DNA of 62,161 nucleotides from Labrenzia sp. DG1229 (GTDB taxonomy: Bacteria > Pseudomonadota > Alphaproteobacteria > Rhizobiales > Stappiaceae): contig NZ_AYYG01000075.1 in assembly GCF_000521215.1 (NCBI RefSeq), positions 66,693-128,853 on the forward strand, written 5' to 3'. The notes below the pieces were generated by a model that was given only the letters and a program-made list of their open reading frames with translations, was not told the DNA's origin and made no database searches. Of the stretch, positions 16,990-24,967 are shown one piece after another. The translations under genes were made by a program, and so were the position numbers. Position 1 is the first letter of the stretch. The number at the start of each line of letters is the position of its first letter.

Positions 16990-17673
16990 ATGACCGCCCG
17001 CACGATCTTGATAGTCGATGATGACAACGAACTGCGCGAAGCGCTGGTCGAACAACTTTCGCTTTATGACGAGTTTGAAACCATACAGGCGGATTCAGCC
17101 ACATCCGGTATCGGCCTTGCCAAGGACGAACATGTTGACCTGCTGCTGATGGATGTTGGCCTGCCCGATATTGACGGGCGTGAAGCGGTGAAGCTTCTGC
17201 GCAAGAACGGCTTCAAGGCACCGATCATAATGCTGACCGGCCACGATGGTGACAGCGACACTATTCTCGGACTGGAAGCCGGCGCCAACGACTATGTCAC
17301 CAAACCGTTCAAGTTTGCCGTTCTCCTGGCCCGCGTGCGCGCGCATTTGCGTCAGCACGAGCAGAGCGAGGACGCGACTTTTGCAATCGGACGCTATTCC
17401 TTCCGTCCGGCCGCAAAGGTGATGCAGGATGATGGAGGCGCAAAGGTACGGCTCACGGAAAAGGAAACCTCCATTCTCAAGTTCCTCTACCGTGCAGGTG
17501 AAAAACCGGTCACCCGTGACGTGCTGCTGCATGAGGTCTGGGGATACAATTCAGGCGTCACCACCCATACCCTGGAAACGCATATCTATCGCCTGCGGCA
17601 AAAAATCGAACGTGATCCGTCCAATGCAGAGCTTCTTGTCACAGAAGCCGGTGGATATAAGCTTGTGCCCTAA
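16990..17673 (+). CDS. OmpR-family response regulator without adjacent kinase
   Basis: The 227-residue product has a receiver domain (about 1-118) with acidic pocket ILIVDDDNE, phospho-acceptor Asp55 (LLLMDVGLPD) and the conserved Lys in YVTKPFK, then an OmpR/PhoB winged-helix domain (about 130-227, with LTEKETSILKFLY and THTLETHIYRLRQKI). ATG 16990 has GAGGA upstream. No histidine kinase gene is in this window, so the partner is elsewhere or phosphorylation comes from another source. A cyclic-nucleotide-binding protein gene follows 25 bases later. Confidence 0.93.
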   Translation: MTARTILIVDDDNELREALVEQLSLYDEFETIQADSATSGIGLAKDEHVDLLLMDVGLPDIDGREAVKLLRKNGFKAPIIMLTGHDGDSDTILGLEAGANDYVTKPFKFAVLLARVRAHLRQHEQSEDATFAIGRYSFRPAAKVMQDDGGAKVRLTEKETSILKFLYRAGEKPVTRDVLLHEVWGYNSGVTTHTLETHIYRLRQKIERDPSNAELLVTEAGGYKLVP

Positions 17674-17698
17674 CGGGTAATCAGCGTAAATCTTGGGC

Positions 17699-18208
17699 AT
17701 GAGCCTTGCCCAAGACATTGCGATTCTCAAGCAAATCCCGATGCTCTCGGACTTTCAGGACGATCAGCTCCGCCTGCTCGCCTTCAGCGCCGAAAGCATG
17801 GATTACCACGACGGCCAGCGCCTTTTCGAGGAAGGGGAGCGGGCCGATGGCGGATTGGTGATCACAAATGGCACCGTCAGCCTGCAGAAAAAGGGCGAAG
17901 ACGGCTTTGACGAGGTCGAAAGGGTCGGTCAGGGTACCCTGCTCGGCCAGACCGCGCTTCTGACTGAAAGCAAACGGCCTTGCCGTGCAGATGCGGTCGG
18001 AACGGTCAGCATCATCCGTATCCGCCGGGCACTGTTCAAGCGCATGATTCAGGAATATCCGGAACTGGCACAGCGTCTGTTTGAGCAGCATTCCTTGAAA
18101 TATCGTGCCACGATCGCCGCCTTGCGTCCGATTGGTGACAAGATGGTGGAGCTGGAACAGCTCAATGCAGAGCGGCGCGTGCGCGATGATTCAAAGGCGA
18201 GCGAATAG
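17699..18208 (+). CDS. Cyclic nucleotide-binding domain protein
   Basis: The 169-residue product is essentially a single cNMP-binding beta-barrel (about 10-125; FEEGERADGGLVITNGTVSL and the GQTALLTESKRPCRADA loop in the phosphate-cassette position) with a helical C-terminal tail and no DNA-binding helix-turn-helix. The binding loop lacks the classic Arg-Ala-Ala, though CRADA is close, so ligand binding is uncertain. It starts 25 bases after the response regulator gene and probably shares its transcript, which suggests a regulatory pair. An in-frame TTG at 17693 is an alternative start. Confidence 0.85.
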   Translation: MSLAQDIAILKQIPMLSDFQDDQLRLLAFSAESMDYHDGQRLFEEGERADGGLVITNGTVSLQKKGEDGFDEVERVGQGTLLGQTALLTESKRPCRADAVGTVSIIRIRRALFKRMIQEYPELAQRLFEQHSLKYRATIAALRPIGDKMVELEQLNAERRVRDDSKASE

Positions 18209-18275
18209 ACCTGGCCATTTCCTTCACGTACACACCTCGCTTTGAGGGCCTGCTTTCCCTTTTCGCCGCCCGCTC

Positions 18276-18728
18276 CTATTCCAATCGGCGCAATTCTCGC
18301 CCGACCCATTCCGGTGTCGGCTTCAAGATCGCGTTGTGAAGACCTTCGCGTATGTCATCAGGAAAAGCCGCCGATTTTTCTGCTTGGGTGTCATAGTGCA
18401 GCAGCATGCATTCGAAAGTCGCGCATTCGCGGGTCCCTGACCACATGGTGTGTCCGACATGAAGTCGCTTGGTATCCACACCCAGTATTGCGGATTCAAT
18501 TGACAGCGTCGCGGGTGCACGCACTTCTCCGACATACCGCAAATGGGTCTCCAGCGTGTATAACGCGCAGCCGTTTTCTTCGAAATATTCGGTGCCAATG
18601 CCAAAATGGTCTTGCAGCTTCCAGGTCGCATTGCTGAAGGGCACAAGATAATAAGCCTCGTTCAGATGACCATAGGCGTCCAGCCAGTCGCTCTGGAGCG
18701 GCTCTTCGTGCAGGCGAAACGTTGCCAT
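18276..18728 (-). CDS. Hotdog-fold thioesterase
   Basis: The 150-residue product has a 4-hydroxybenzoyl-CoA-thioesterase-like start, with DWLDAYGHLNEAYYLVPF (about 14-31) carrying the Asp/His-Asn catalytic pattern of the family, and the strands TLETHLRYVGEV and TKRLHVGHTMW. It resembles the betainyl-CoA thioesterase branch linked to carnitine catabolism, but substrate cannot be fixed from sequence. It starts 12 bases after the methyltransferase gene, so they form an operon. Confidence 0.85.
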   Translation of the reverse strand: MATFRLHEEPLQSDWLDAYGHLNEAYYLVPFSNATWKLQDHFGIGTEYFEENGCALYTLETHLRYVGEVRAPATLSIESAILGVDTKRLHVGHTMWSGTRECATFECMLLHYDTQAEKSAAFPDDIREGLHNAILKPTPEWVGRELRRLE

Positions 18729-18740
18729 GAGGTCACCCGA

Positions 18741-19784
18741 TCAGGAGGGTTTTTCAAAGACGACCAACTTGGTCATCGCGGGAATCAGGTTATCGACGTC
18801 AGCAACCTTAAATCCCTTCCTCTTGCCAGCTTCCGTCAGCCACCCGACAGAAAGCGAGCGAGCTTCGGGGGTGAAAGCCATGTGCTGCAATTGCCAGAGC
18901 GCTGCCAGCGCCGGGCCGCGCCGGTTCTCTTCGACCATGAAGTCGTGAACCATCAGCTTGCCGCCCGGAGAAAGCGTATCGAACGCCTTCTGCAAAAGTC
19001 CTTCCACGTCGTCGCCCGGGACGCCACTCATCAGGTAGGACATCAAGATGGCACTCTGGTTGCTTGGCCATTGGACTTCGATGGCGTTGCCGGGGATGTA
19101 GCGAACACGATCGACCAGGTTTGCCTCGGAGATGAACCGCCAGCCGATTTCCGCGACATTCGGAAAATCAATGATCGTCGCGTGCAGGTTCTCGTATTCA
19201 TTGCACAGGCTGATCGTCATTGCACCGGTTCCGCCTCCGACGTCCAGCAAGGTGTCCGCACTACCCAGGTCCACTTTCCGTGCAAGTGTCTTGCCCGGAC
19301 CGAGCGACCCTGCGTGCTGGCTTTCGGAATAGACCGACGCCTGTTCTTCGTCCGTCATCCAGTGGCTATAGGAGGCAATCGCATCTTCGGACAGATCGCC
19401 TTTCATCACGGCATTGAGCTGGAGCAGGAACGGATACATCTGCTGATCGATCTGGTGACGCAGGTAGTCGCCAAAATCGTACTGCGACTGTTTCGAAAGA
19501 AAGTTTTGTGCCGCAGGTGAATTCCAGATTTTCTTGTCATCACCGATGGCGAGCAGGCCAACACTTGCAAGCGCCGTCGTCAGAATCACAATACGATTTA
19601 ATGGAATGCTGGTGGCCTTCGCCAATTCTTCAGCCGATTTGGGCCCGTCTGCAAGTACCGAAAAGATATCAACGTGAAGCCCGGCAAACAAAGATTTGGA
19701 CGCCATGAAACCGAATGCAATCGAAGAGAGGTCCTCCGCACTTTCGATTGTGTTTTCAGTCGCCACTGTATCTTGGGCCAGCAT
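18741..19784 (-). CDS. SAM-dependent O-methyltransferase (acetylserotonin/hydroxyneurosporene MT family)
   Basis: The 347-residue product has an N-terminal winged-helix dimerisation domain (about 20-95) and a C-terminal Rossmann domain with the SAM motif LLDVGGGTGAMT (about 163-174) and the second motif ATIIDFPNVAE. The start at 19784 has AGAGAGAG upstream; a longer reading would add 23 residues and was rejected. It heads an operon with the thioesterase. Upstream there is a long structured leader (19809-19853 and 19972-20029). The family methylates phenolic or carotenoid hydroxyls; the substrate is unknown here. Confidence 0.88.
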   Translation of the reverse strand: MLAQDTVATENTIESAEDLSSIAFGFMASKSLFAGLHVDIFSVLADGPKSAEELAKATSIPLNRIVILTTALASVGLLAIGDDKKIWNSPAAQNFLSKQSQYDFGDYLRHQIDQQMYPFLLQLNAVMKGDLSEDAIASYSHWMTDEEQASVYSESQHAGSLGPGKTLARKVDLGSADTLLDVGGGTGAMTISLCNEYENLHATIIDFPNVAEIGWRFISEANLVDRVRYIPGNAIEVQWPSNQSAILMSYLMSGVPGDDVEGLLQKAFDTLSPGGKLMVHDFMVEENRRGPALAALWQLQHMAFTPEARSLSVGWLTEAGKRKGFKVADVDNLIPAMTKLVVFEKPS

Positions 19785-19808
19785 GCCGTGCTCTCTCTTC
19801 TGTCTTGG

Positions 19809-19853
19809 ATGTTGTGGCGCAGAACATACACCTTCAATGCCGCAGCACAACAT
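19809..19853. repeat. Long-spaced inverted repeat upstream of the methyltransferase
   Basis: ATGTTGTG (19809-19816) and CACAACAT (19846-19853) are perfect 8-base complements 29 bases apart, 25-69 bases upstream of the methyltransferase ATG. They could be two half-sites of an operator or the base of a leader hairpin. Confidence 0.45.
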
Positions 19854-19971
19854 GGAGTGCGGCCTTGCCGGTGGTTAGGTGACTTCAATCGGAACCGCCA
19901 GCCTTCGGAAAAGACGAAGACGAACCTGATGAGTTCTGCGGGTTACATTGAAAATGCTTCACGTCGTATAG

Positions 19972-20029
19972 CGCGTTGAGGGAGCATGCCGACCCGGATA
20001 AACAGGCCGGGTGATTTCTGCTCAACGCG
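19972..20029. repeat. Nested double hairpin downstream of the GlxA-type gene
   Basis: The outer arms CGCGTTGAG (19972-19980) and CTCAACGCG (20021-20029) are perfect 9-base complements. Inside them ACCCGG (19992-19997) and CCGGGT (20007-20012) form a second 6-base stem. The whole 58-base element lies about 90 bases past the GlxA-type gene stop and about 190 bases ahead of the methyltransferase. No T-run follows in either direction. Confidence 0.5.
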
Positions 20030-20119
20030 GATTTCCATACCGTTTGCGGTAAAGCTCAGTTGTTGGCCTTTTCGTACAGATGCTACGCCTCATACAGACG
20101 GCGAGGCCGAAATCCGGCG

Positions 20120-21139
20120 CTATTCCTGATTTTCGCCGAACATGTCGCGATACGAGAGTGGAGATACGCCAACGTGCCTCTGGAAGGCGCGCCGGAGGCG
20201 CTGCTCGTCCAGAAAACCGGAATTGACGGCAATTTTCGCCAAGGGAAGATCGCGGCGCACAAGCGCTCGTTTGGCCGCATCGACGCGTATGAGCTCAACG
20301 GCCTTCGCTGGGGTCATTCCCGTTCTTGCCTTGTATTTACGTGAGAAGCTGCGGGGGCTCATCGCGAGTCTTTCCGCAAGTTTTGGAACGCTCAGATCAC
20401 TTTGCAGATGCCCTGCTATCCATGCATGGAGATCGGCAAACAACCCTTCGGGTTCCGACGCCTGGATATTGAGCACGTCGCTGAACTGCGATTGTCCTCC
20501 CGGCCGCTTGAAAAAGACGACCAGAGACTGAGCAACCTGCATCGCCGCTTCGTGGCCCATATCCTCCTCGATCATCGCAAGCGCCAGATCGATGCCGGCC
20601 GTGACACCGGCAGAGGACCACATATTGCTGTTGCGCACAAAAAGCGGATCGCGTTTGACCTCGATGTCGGGAAAGCATCTCTGCAATTCGTCAACCTGAC
20701 GCCAGTGGGTGGTTACACTTTTCCCGTTGATCAGACCAGCTGCAGCCGTGAGAAACGCGCCCATACAGGTCGACGCGATGCGTCGGCTACCGTTGGAAGC
20801 CTCCTTGATCCAATTGACAAGATCTTCCTGTTCCATCGCATCGAACACACCGTCACCACCGGCAACTATAAGTGTGTCGATGGGTTTGAAGGATGCTTTG
20901 TCCAGTGTGACCGTGCCCAGTTCCACCTGACAGTCCGTTACGATTGGACCACCTTCCGGTGAGGCGACCACGACGTCATATGCACGAACACCGTTTGCAA
21001 CCTCGGTGTTGTTCGCACTTGAAAAGGCCTGCAGCGGGCCCGCGACATCCAGCAGGGTGACACCGGGATAGATCACAAACACGACGCGGCGAGGTTGCCG
21101 GTCTTCAGTGTCGTCGAATTTGGCCGTTTTTGATCGCAT
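20120..21139 (-). CDS. GlxA-type transcriptional regulator (DJ-1/PfpI-like domain plus AraC HTH)
   Basis: The 339-residue product has an N-terminal amidase-like DJ-1/PfpI domain (about 15-190), with VVFVIYPGVTLLDVAGPLQA and the nucleophile-elbow region STCMGAFLTAAAG, followed by two AraC-type helix-turn-helix motifs (about 240-335; SPRSFSRKYKARTGMTPAKA and AFQRHVGVSPLSYR). I chose ATG 21139 because the 45 extra upstream residues run into the divergent MFS leader. The family senses small metabolites. It is divergent from an MFS gene and probably regulates it. Confidence 0.9.
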   Translation of the reverse strand: MRSKTAKFDDTEDRQPRRVVFVIYPGVTLLDVAGPLQAFSSANNTEVANGVRAYDVVVASPEGGPIVTDCQVELGTVTLDKASFKPIDTLIVAGGDGVFDAMEQEDLVNWIKEASNGSRRIASTCMGAFLTAAAGLINGKSVTTHWRQVDELQRCFPDIEVKRDPLFVRNSNMWSSAGVTAGIDLALAMIEEDMGHEAAMQVAQSLVVFFKRPGGQSQFSDVLNIQASEPEGLFADLHAWIAGHLQSDLSVPKLAERLAMSPRSFSRKYKARTGMTPAKAVELIRVDAAKRALVRRDLPLAKIAVNSGFLDEQRLRRAFQRHVGVSPLSYRDMFGENQE

Positions 21140-21162
21140 ATTGTCATTTATGCCAAAATCGC

Positions 21163-21193
21163 CCTCCTGTAAACCGGGTTCGGAAACAGGAGG
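21163..21193 (+). promoter_or_regulatory. Leader hairpin that masks the MFS ribosome-binding site
   Basis: CCTCCTGT (21163-21170) is perfectly complementary to ACAGGAGG (21186-21193), with a 15-base loop. The right arm contains AGGAGG, the ribosome-binding site 8 bases before the TTG start at 21202. If transcription begins upstream of 21163, the mRNA could fold so that translation is repressed. This is predicted from pairing only. Confidence 0.6.
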
Positions 21194-21201
21194 ACCCGGA
21201 A

Positions 21202-22428
21202 TTGAAACCGGCACAACAAAACCGCACGGCAATTTTGACAATCGGATTGTCCTTCGTTGCCCTCGCCCTGGCATTTTCCGCCAGAGCGTCTCTGGGACTG
21301 GTGATGCCTGTCCTTGAACAAGAACTCGACTGGTCGCGAAGCTTCACTTCGAGTGCGGCAGCCGTGGCGCTCCTCGTTATGGCGGTCATTGCGCCGTTCG
21401 GAGGGCGACTTGTCGACAAAAAGGGAGCACGGGCGATCCTGCTCGTCGGCCTCGGTGCCCTTGCCACCGGTTGCTTTCTCGTGGCGGCCACCACCGACCC
21501 GGTTGTCTTCTTTCTTGCATTCAGCGGGATCGCAGCCGTCGGGTTCGGACTGGTGGCCACTCATGTGGTCTCAACCGCGGTCGAACAGGAAGTTGAGACG
21601 AACCGGGGACTGGCGACAGGCTTCGCAACGTCGGGTTCCACGGGGGGGCAGTTTGTCTTTGTTCCGCTTCTGGCCCTGCTGATCGGCACTTATGACTGGC
21701 GCATGGCTTTCGTGGCCCTTGGATTAGGCGCCCTTGTCGTGATGTCCTGCATCTATCTCTGGTTCCCGCAAAAAACGCGCAGAGCATTGATTTCCATTGA
21801 CCAGAAGGAACCGCAAAGCAGCCTGGGAGATGATCTCCTGAATATCCTGAAGTTGCCCACGTTCCAGATCCTGTTCTGGAGTTACTTCATCTGCGGCTAC
21901 ACAACGTCGGGCGTGATCGAAACGCATTTTTTGCCGTATGCAACATTTTGCGGCTTCGGGCCGGTTCCTTCAGCTACCGCTTACGGCCTTCTGTCAGCCA
22001 TAAACCTTGCCGGAATGATCCTGGCGGGATGGCTCTCGGACCGGATGCACAGACCACTTCTTCTGGGTATCATCTATCTCATTCGCGGCTTCACCTTCAT
22101 CATTCTGGTCAATGTGGGCACAAGCTTTGAGACGTTGATCTTTTTCTCGATCCTTTTCGGCCTTGTCGACTATTCGACGGTTCCGGTAACCGCAAGTCTT
22201 GTGGCATCCCATATTGGCAGGAGCGTCATGGGGCTGGCATTCGGGTTGATTTCAGCCGGGCATCAGGTTGGTGCGGCGGTCGGTGCCTATTTTGGCGGTG
22301 TTTTGTACGACATCTACGCTCAGTACACCTGGGTCTGGTGGTCGTCAGTCTGGCTGGCGGTATTCGCAGGTATTCTCGTGTTTTTGATAAAGGACAGGCC
22401 GCCACTCCCTTCAACCCGGGAGGCATAG
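21202..22428 (+). CDS. MFS transporter (oxalate/formate antiporter-like or monocarboxylate type)
   Basis: The 408-residue product has about twelve membrane segments in two halves, with the inter-helix motif GGRLVDKKGARA after TM2. I chose the rare TTG start at 21202 because AGGAGG lies 8 bases upstream and the protein then begins MKPAQQNRTAILTIGLSFVA, close to TM1; the longer reading from 21130 adds a charged leader that crosses the hairpin. The substrate is unknown. It is divergent from the GlxA-type regulator with only 62 bases between the chosen starts, so control by that protein is plausible. Confidence 0.85.
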   Translation: MKPAQQNRTAILTIGLSFVALALAFSARASLGLVMPVLEQELDWSRSFTSSAAAVALLVMAVIAPFGGRLVDKKGARAILLVGLGALATGCFLVAATTDPVVFFLAFSGIAAVGFGLVATHVVSTAVEQEVETNRGLATGFATSGSTGGQFVFVPLLALLIGTYDWRMAFVALGLGALVVMSCIYLWFPQKTRRALISIDQKEPQSSLGDDLLNILKLPTFQILFWSYFICGYTTSGVIETHFLPYATFCGFGPVPSATAYGLLSAINLAGMILAGWLSDRMHRPLLLGIIYLIRGFTFIILVNVGTSFETLIFFSILFGLVDYSTVPVTASLVASHIGRSVMGLAFGLISAGHQVGAAVGAYFGGVLYDIYAQYTWVWWSSVWLAVFAGILVFLIKDRPPLPSTREA

Positions 22429-22503
22429 CATTCAAAAGACGAGCCGACCGGCCTCGCCGGAGCGGACAATGACCGGGTTCTGTTGGCGATTCATCCATCG
22501 CTC

Positions 22504-22541
22504 AAAAAAATGTCCCGCTTTACCAGACAGGAAGCGGGACA
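22504..22541 (-). terminator. Rho-independent terminator after leuD
   Basis: The arms TGTCCCGCTT (22511-22520) and AAGCGGGACA (22532-22541) are perfect 10-base complements around an 11-base loop. On the minus strand the stem is followed by a run of seven T (A-run at 22504-22510). It lies 68 bases past the leuD stop and is the clearest terminator in the window; it may also slow plus-strand read-through from the MFS gene. Confidence 0.85.
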
Positions 22542-22608
22542 GAATTACCTGAAATCGCAATGGGATCGAGAGGCGGGAAGCTGATCGGTTTCCGCTCGCG
22601 CGGATCGA

Positions 22609-23214
22609 TCAAACCCAGGGACGGCTTTCGCCCAGGGTTCCTTCAAAGGTGTCGATTTGCGCGGCCTTGGCCATCGTCAGACCGATATCGTCAAGACCAT
22701 TGATGAGGCAGTGCTTGCGGAAATGATCGATCTTGAACGCCACGTCCCCACTTTCCAGGCCACGGATTTCCTGATTTTCAAGATCAATGGTCAACGTGAA
22801 GTTCGCGCCGCGCTCAGCTGCGTGAAGCAGGGTTTCCAACTCGTCCTCGGAGACCTCGATCGGCAATATGCCGTTCTTGAAGCAGTTGTTGTAGAAAATA
22901 TCTGCAAAAGACGTGGAGATGACGCAGCGGATGCCGTGATCCAGAAGCGCCCAGGGCGCATGTTCGCGGGAAGAACCGCATCCGAAATTGTCACCTGCAA
23001 TCAGGATCTTCGCATCGCGGTAAGCCGCCTTGTTCAGCACGAAATCAACGTTTTCAGAACCGTCATCATTGGTCCGCATTTCGTGAAACAGCGCGGAACC
23101 GAGTCCGGTGCGCTTGATCGTCTTCAGAAATTGCTTCGGAATGATCATGTCGGTATCGATATTGACGATCGGCATGGGCGCCGCGACACCGGTCAGGGTT
23201 TCAAATTTTTCCAT
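22609..23214 (-). CDS. leuD: 3-isopropylmalate dehydratase small subunit
   Basis: LeuD pairs with LeuC to isomerise isopropylmalate in leucine synthesis. The 201-residue product begins [20 protein letters not shown], with the family motif [16 protein letters not shown] (about 75-90) and [10 protein letters not shown] (about 109-118). ATG 23214 has GGAGACAG upstream; a longer reading into the preceding gap was rejected. It follows argC by 52 bases on the same strand. leuC is not in this window. Confidence 0.96.
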   Translation of the reverse strand: MEKFETLTGVAAPMPIVNIDTDMIIPKQFLKTIKRTGLGSALFHEMRTNDDGSENVDFVLNKAAYRDAKILIAGDNFGCGSSREHAPWALLDHGIRCVISTSFADIFYNNCFKNGILPIEVSEDELETLLHAAERGANFTLTIDLENQEIRGLESGDVAFKIDHFRKHCLINGLDDIGLTMAKAAQIDTFEGTLGESRPWV

Positions 23215-23266
23215 TGTTCTGTCTCCTGATAAGTCAGTTCCGCATGATCGACCCGGGCCATGAGTT

Positions 23267-24217
23267 CTAGGCAGCAAGGCTTGTGGCCTGATCGACGCCG
23301 AGCATCAAGTTTAGGTTCTGGACTGCAGCGCCCGAGGCACCCTTGCCGAGGTTGTCGTAGACGGCAATGATCGCGGCCTGGGCACGGGCATCATTTGCAA
23401 AGACATGAAGACGCAGCAGGTTGGTGTCATTGACGGCTTGCGGGTCCAGGAAATCGGCACGTTCCAGTGCTTCAAGCGGTGCGACCTCGACAAACCCGTT
23501 TTCCGCGCCGGCATAATGATCCGCCAATGCGGCGTGAAGCTGCTCGCCGGTCGGAACTTGCGCCAATCCGGCCAGGTTCAGCGGCAACACGGTCAGCATA
23601 CCCTTGTAGTAGTTGCCGACGGACGGCGTGAAAAGCGGGGCCGAATCGAGCAGAGCATACTCGGTCATCTCCGGCAGATGCTTGTGGTTGAAGCCGAGCG
23701 CATAGGGCGCAAAGACATTTGCGCCCGTCCCGCGCCCTTCGTAGTCGGCGATCATGCCCTTGCCACCGCCGGAATAACCCGACACCCCGTGATAGGACAG
23801 AGCAAAATCGGCAGGCAGAAGATCTGCGGCAACGATCGGACGCACGGAGGCGATCAACCCCTGCGGCCAGCATCCCGGGTTGGCAACGCGCATCGCCGCA
23901 GCAATGACACCGCCCTGATCGGGATCCATTTCGGCGAATCCATACGCCCAGCCCTCGGCAACCCGGTGTGCGCTGGACGCATCGATAACCCGGGTGGTGT
24001 CATTTTCAATCAGGTCGACGCTCTCCCGCGCCGCCGCGTCGGGCAGGCAAAGAATCGCGACATCGGCCTTGTTGAGATAATCGGCCCGTGACGCGGGGTC
24101 TTTTCTGCTCTCGTCCGGAATGGAGATCAGTTCCAGGTCGCGGCGCATGGCGAGGCGCTCACGGATCTGCAGACCCGTAGTACCGGCTTCACCATCTATG
24201 AACACGCGCGCAACCAT
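23267..24217 (-). CDS. argC: N-acetyl-gamma-glutamyl-phosphate reductase (type 2 ArgC)
   Basis: Reduces N-acetylglutamyl phosphate with NADPH in arginine synthesis. The 316-residue product has the NADP-binding start [14 protein letters not shown] (5-18), characteristic of the shorter type-2 ArgC, and the catalytic Cys in NPGCWPQG (about residue 115). The segment [14 protein letters not shown] is typical. It precedes leuD and probably shares its transcript and terminator. Confidence 0.95.
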   Translation of the reverse strand: MVARVFIDGEAGTTGLQIRERLAMRRDLELISIPDESRKDPASRADYLNKADVAILCLPDAAARESVDLIENDTTRVIDASSAHRVAEGWAYGFAEMDPDQGGVIAAAMRVANPGCWPQGLIASVRPIVAADLLPADFALSYHGVSGYSGGGKGMIADYEGRGTGANVFAPYALGFNHKHLPEMTEYALLDSAPLFTPSVGNYYKGMLTVLPLNLAGLAQVPTGEQLHAALADHYAGAENGFVEVAPLEALERADFLDPQAVNDTNLLRLHVFANDARAQAAIIAVYDNLGKGASGAAVQNLNLMLGVDQATSLAA

Positions 24218-24306
24218 GGCCCGTTCCTCTCCTCTGGCTGAGTAAAATCGAATGCGTCATACACCCAATCGACGGTCTTGTCACCGATTGTGAGCGCGAT
24301 CAGACC

Positions 24307-24873
24307 TCAACGGGCTCTTGAGTGATACTCATCATTCGGTCGCATGTCGGTCGCAGCCGCCACCCGGTTGCTCATGTTGAAGAAACCGGCAACAGAGGCA
24401 ATGTCCCAGATATCGCGGTCGCTGAACCCCGCATCGCGCAAGGCTTGCCGATCGCTTTCGAGGATTTCGGCGGGTCTTTCAGTCAGTTTCACTGCAAAAT
24501 CCAGCATCGCAAGCTGGCGCGCGTTCAAATCCGCAACACGGTAGTTCATGACCATCAGCTCCCCGAGCACCGGATCGCCCGATAATTCGCGTACAGCTGC
24601 TCCATGGGCGGTCAGGCAATAGAAACAACGGTTGACGGCGGATACCGCAACGGCAATCATCTCCCTCTCAAGCTTGGTGAGACCGCATTCTGCCAGCATG
24701 AGGTCGTTATACATGTCGGTGAATGCGCCCAACTTCGATTCATCAAAGGAATACGCTTTCAGCACATTGGGCACCAGACCCAGCTTTTCTTCACACAAAT
24801 CGAAATAAGCGAGTGTTTTTTCACTTAATGTTTCATTTGAATCGATTTGCAAGGCGGTGACTTTACTTGACAA
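24307..24873 (-). CDS. AhpD/carboxymuconolactone decarboxylase family peroxidase-related protein
   Basis: The 188-residue product is all-helical with the AhpD-like redox motif CFYCLTAHG (the CxxC pair near residues 82-85) and the segment GLVPNVLKAYS typical of the peroxidase-related branch. I chose a TTG at 24873 (MSSKVTALQIDS) because GGGAGAGG lies just upstream; another TTG at 24912 has no such site. A role in removing organic peroxides with thiol reductants is inferred from the family. It is divergent from the glutamate dehydrogenase gene. Confidence 0.85.
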   Translation of the reverse strand: MSSKVTALQIDSNETLSEKTLAYFDLCEEKLGLVPNVLKAYSFDESKLGAFTDMYNDLMLAECGLTKLEREMIAVAVSAVNRCFYCLTAHGAAVRELSGDPVLGELMVMNYRVADLNARQLAMLDFAVKLTERPAEILESDRQALRDAGFSDRDIWDIASVAGFFNMSNRVAAATDMRPNDEYHSRAR

Positions 24874-24967
24874 TTTGCCTCTCCCGTCATGAAAACTTTT
24901 ATGTCGCTGCAATACAAAATCACATCATGCGGCCGAGCCACAACAAAGATCGCCTAGGGGGAATGAA

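Larger units (their letters stand above)
19785..20119. other. Gene-poor leader region upstream of the methyltransferase
   Basis: These 335 bases separate the methyltransferase start from the end of the GlxA-type gene. I see no convincing gene. They carry two notable inverted-repeat structures (19809-19853 and 19972-20029) and a small TACCG-TTTG-CGGTA hairpin at 20038-20051. Whether they act as operators, terminator or leader RNA is not decidable from sequence alone. Confidence 0.55.
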
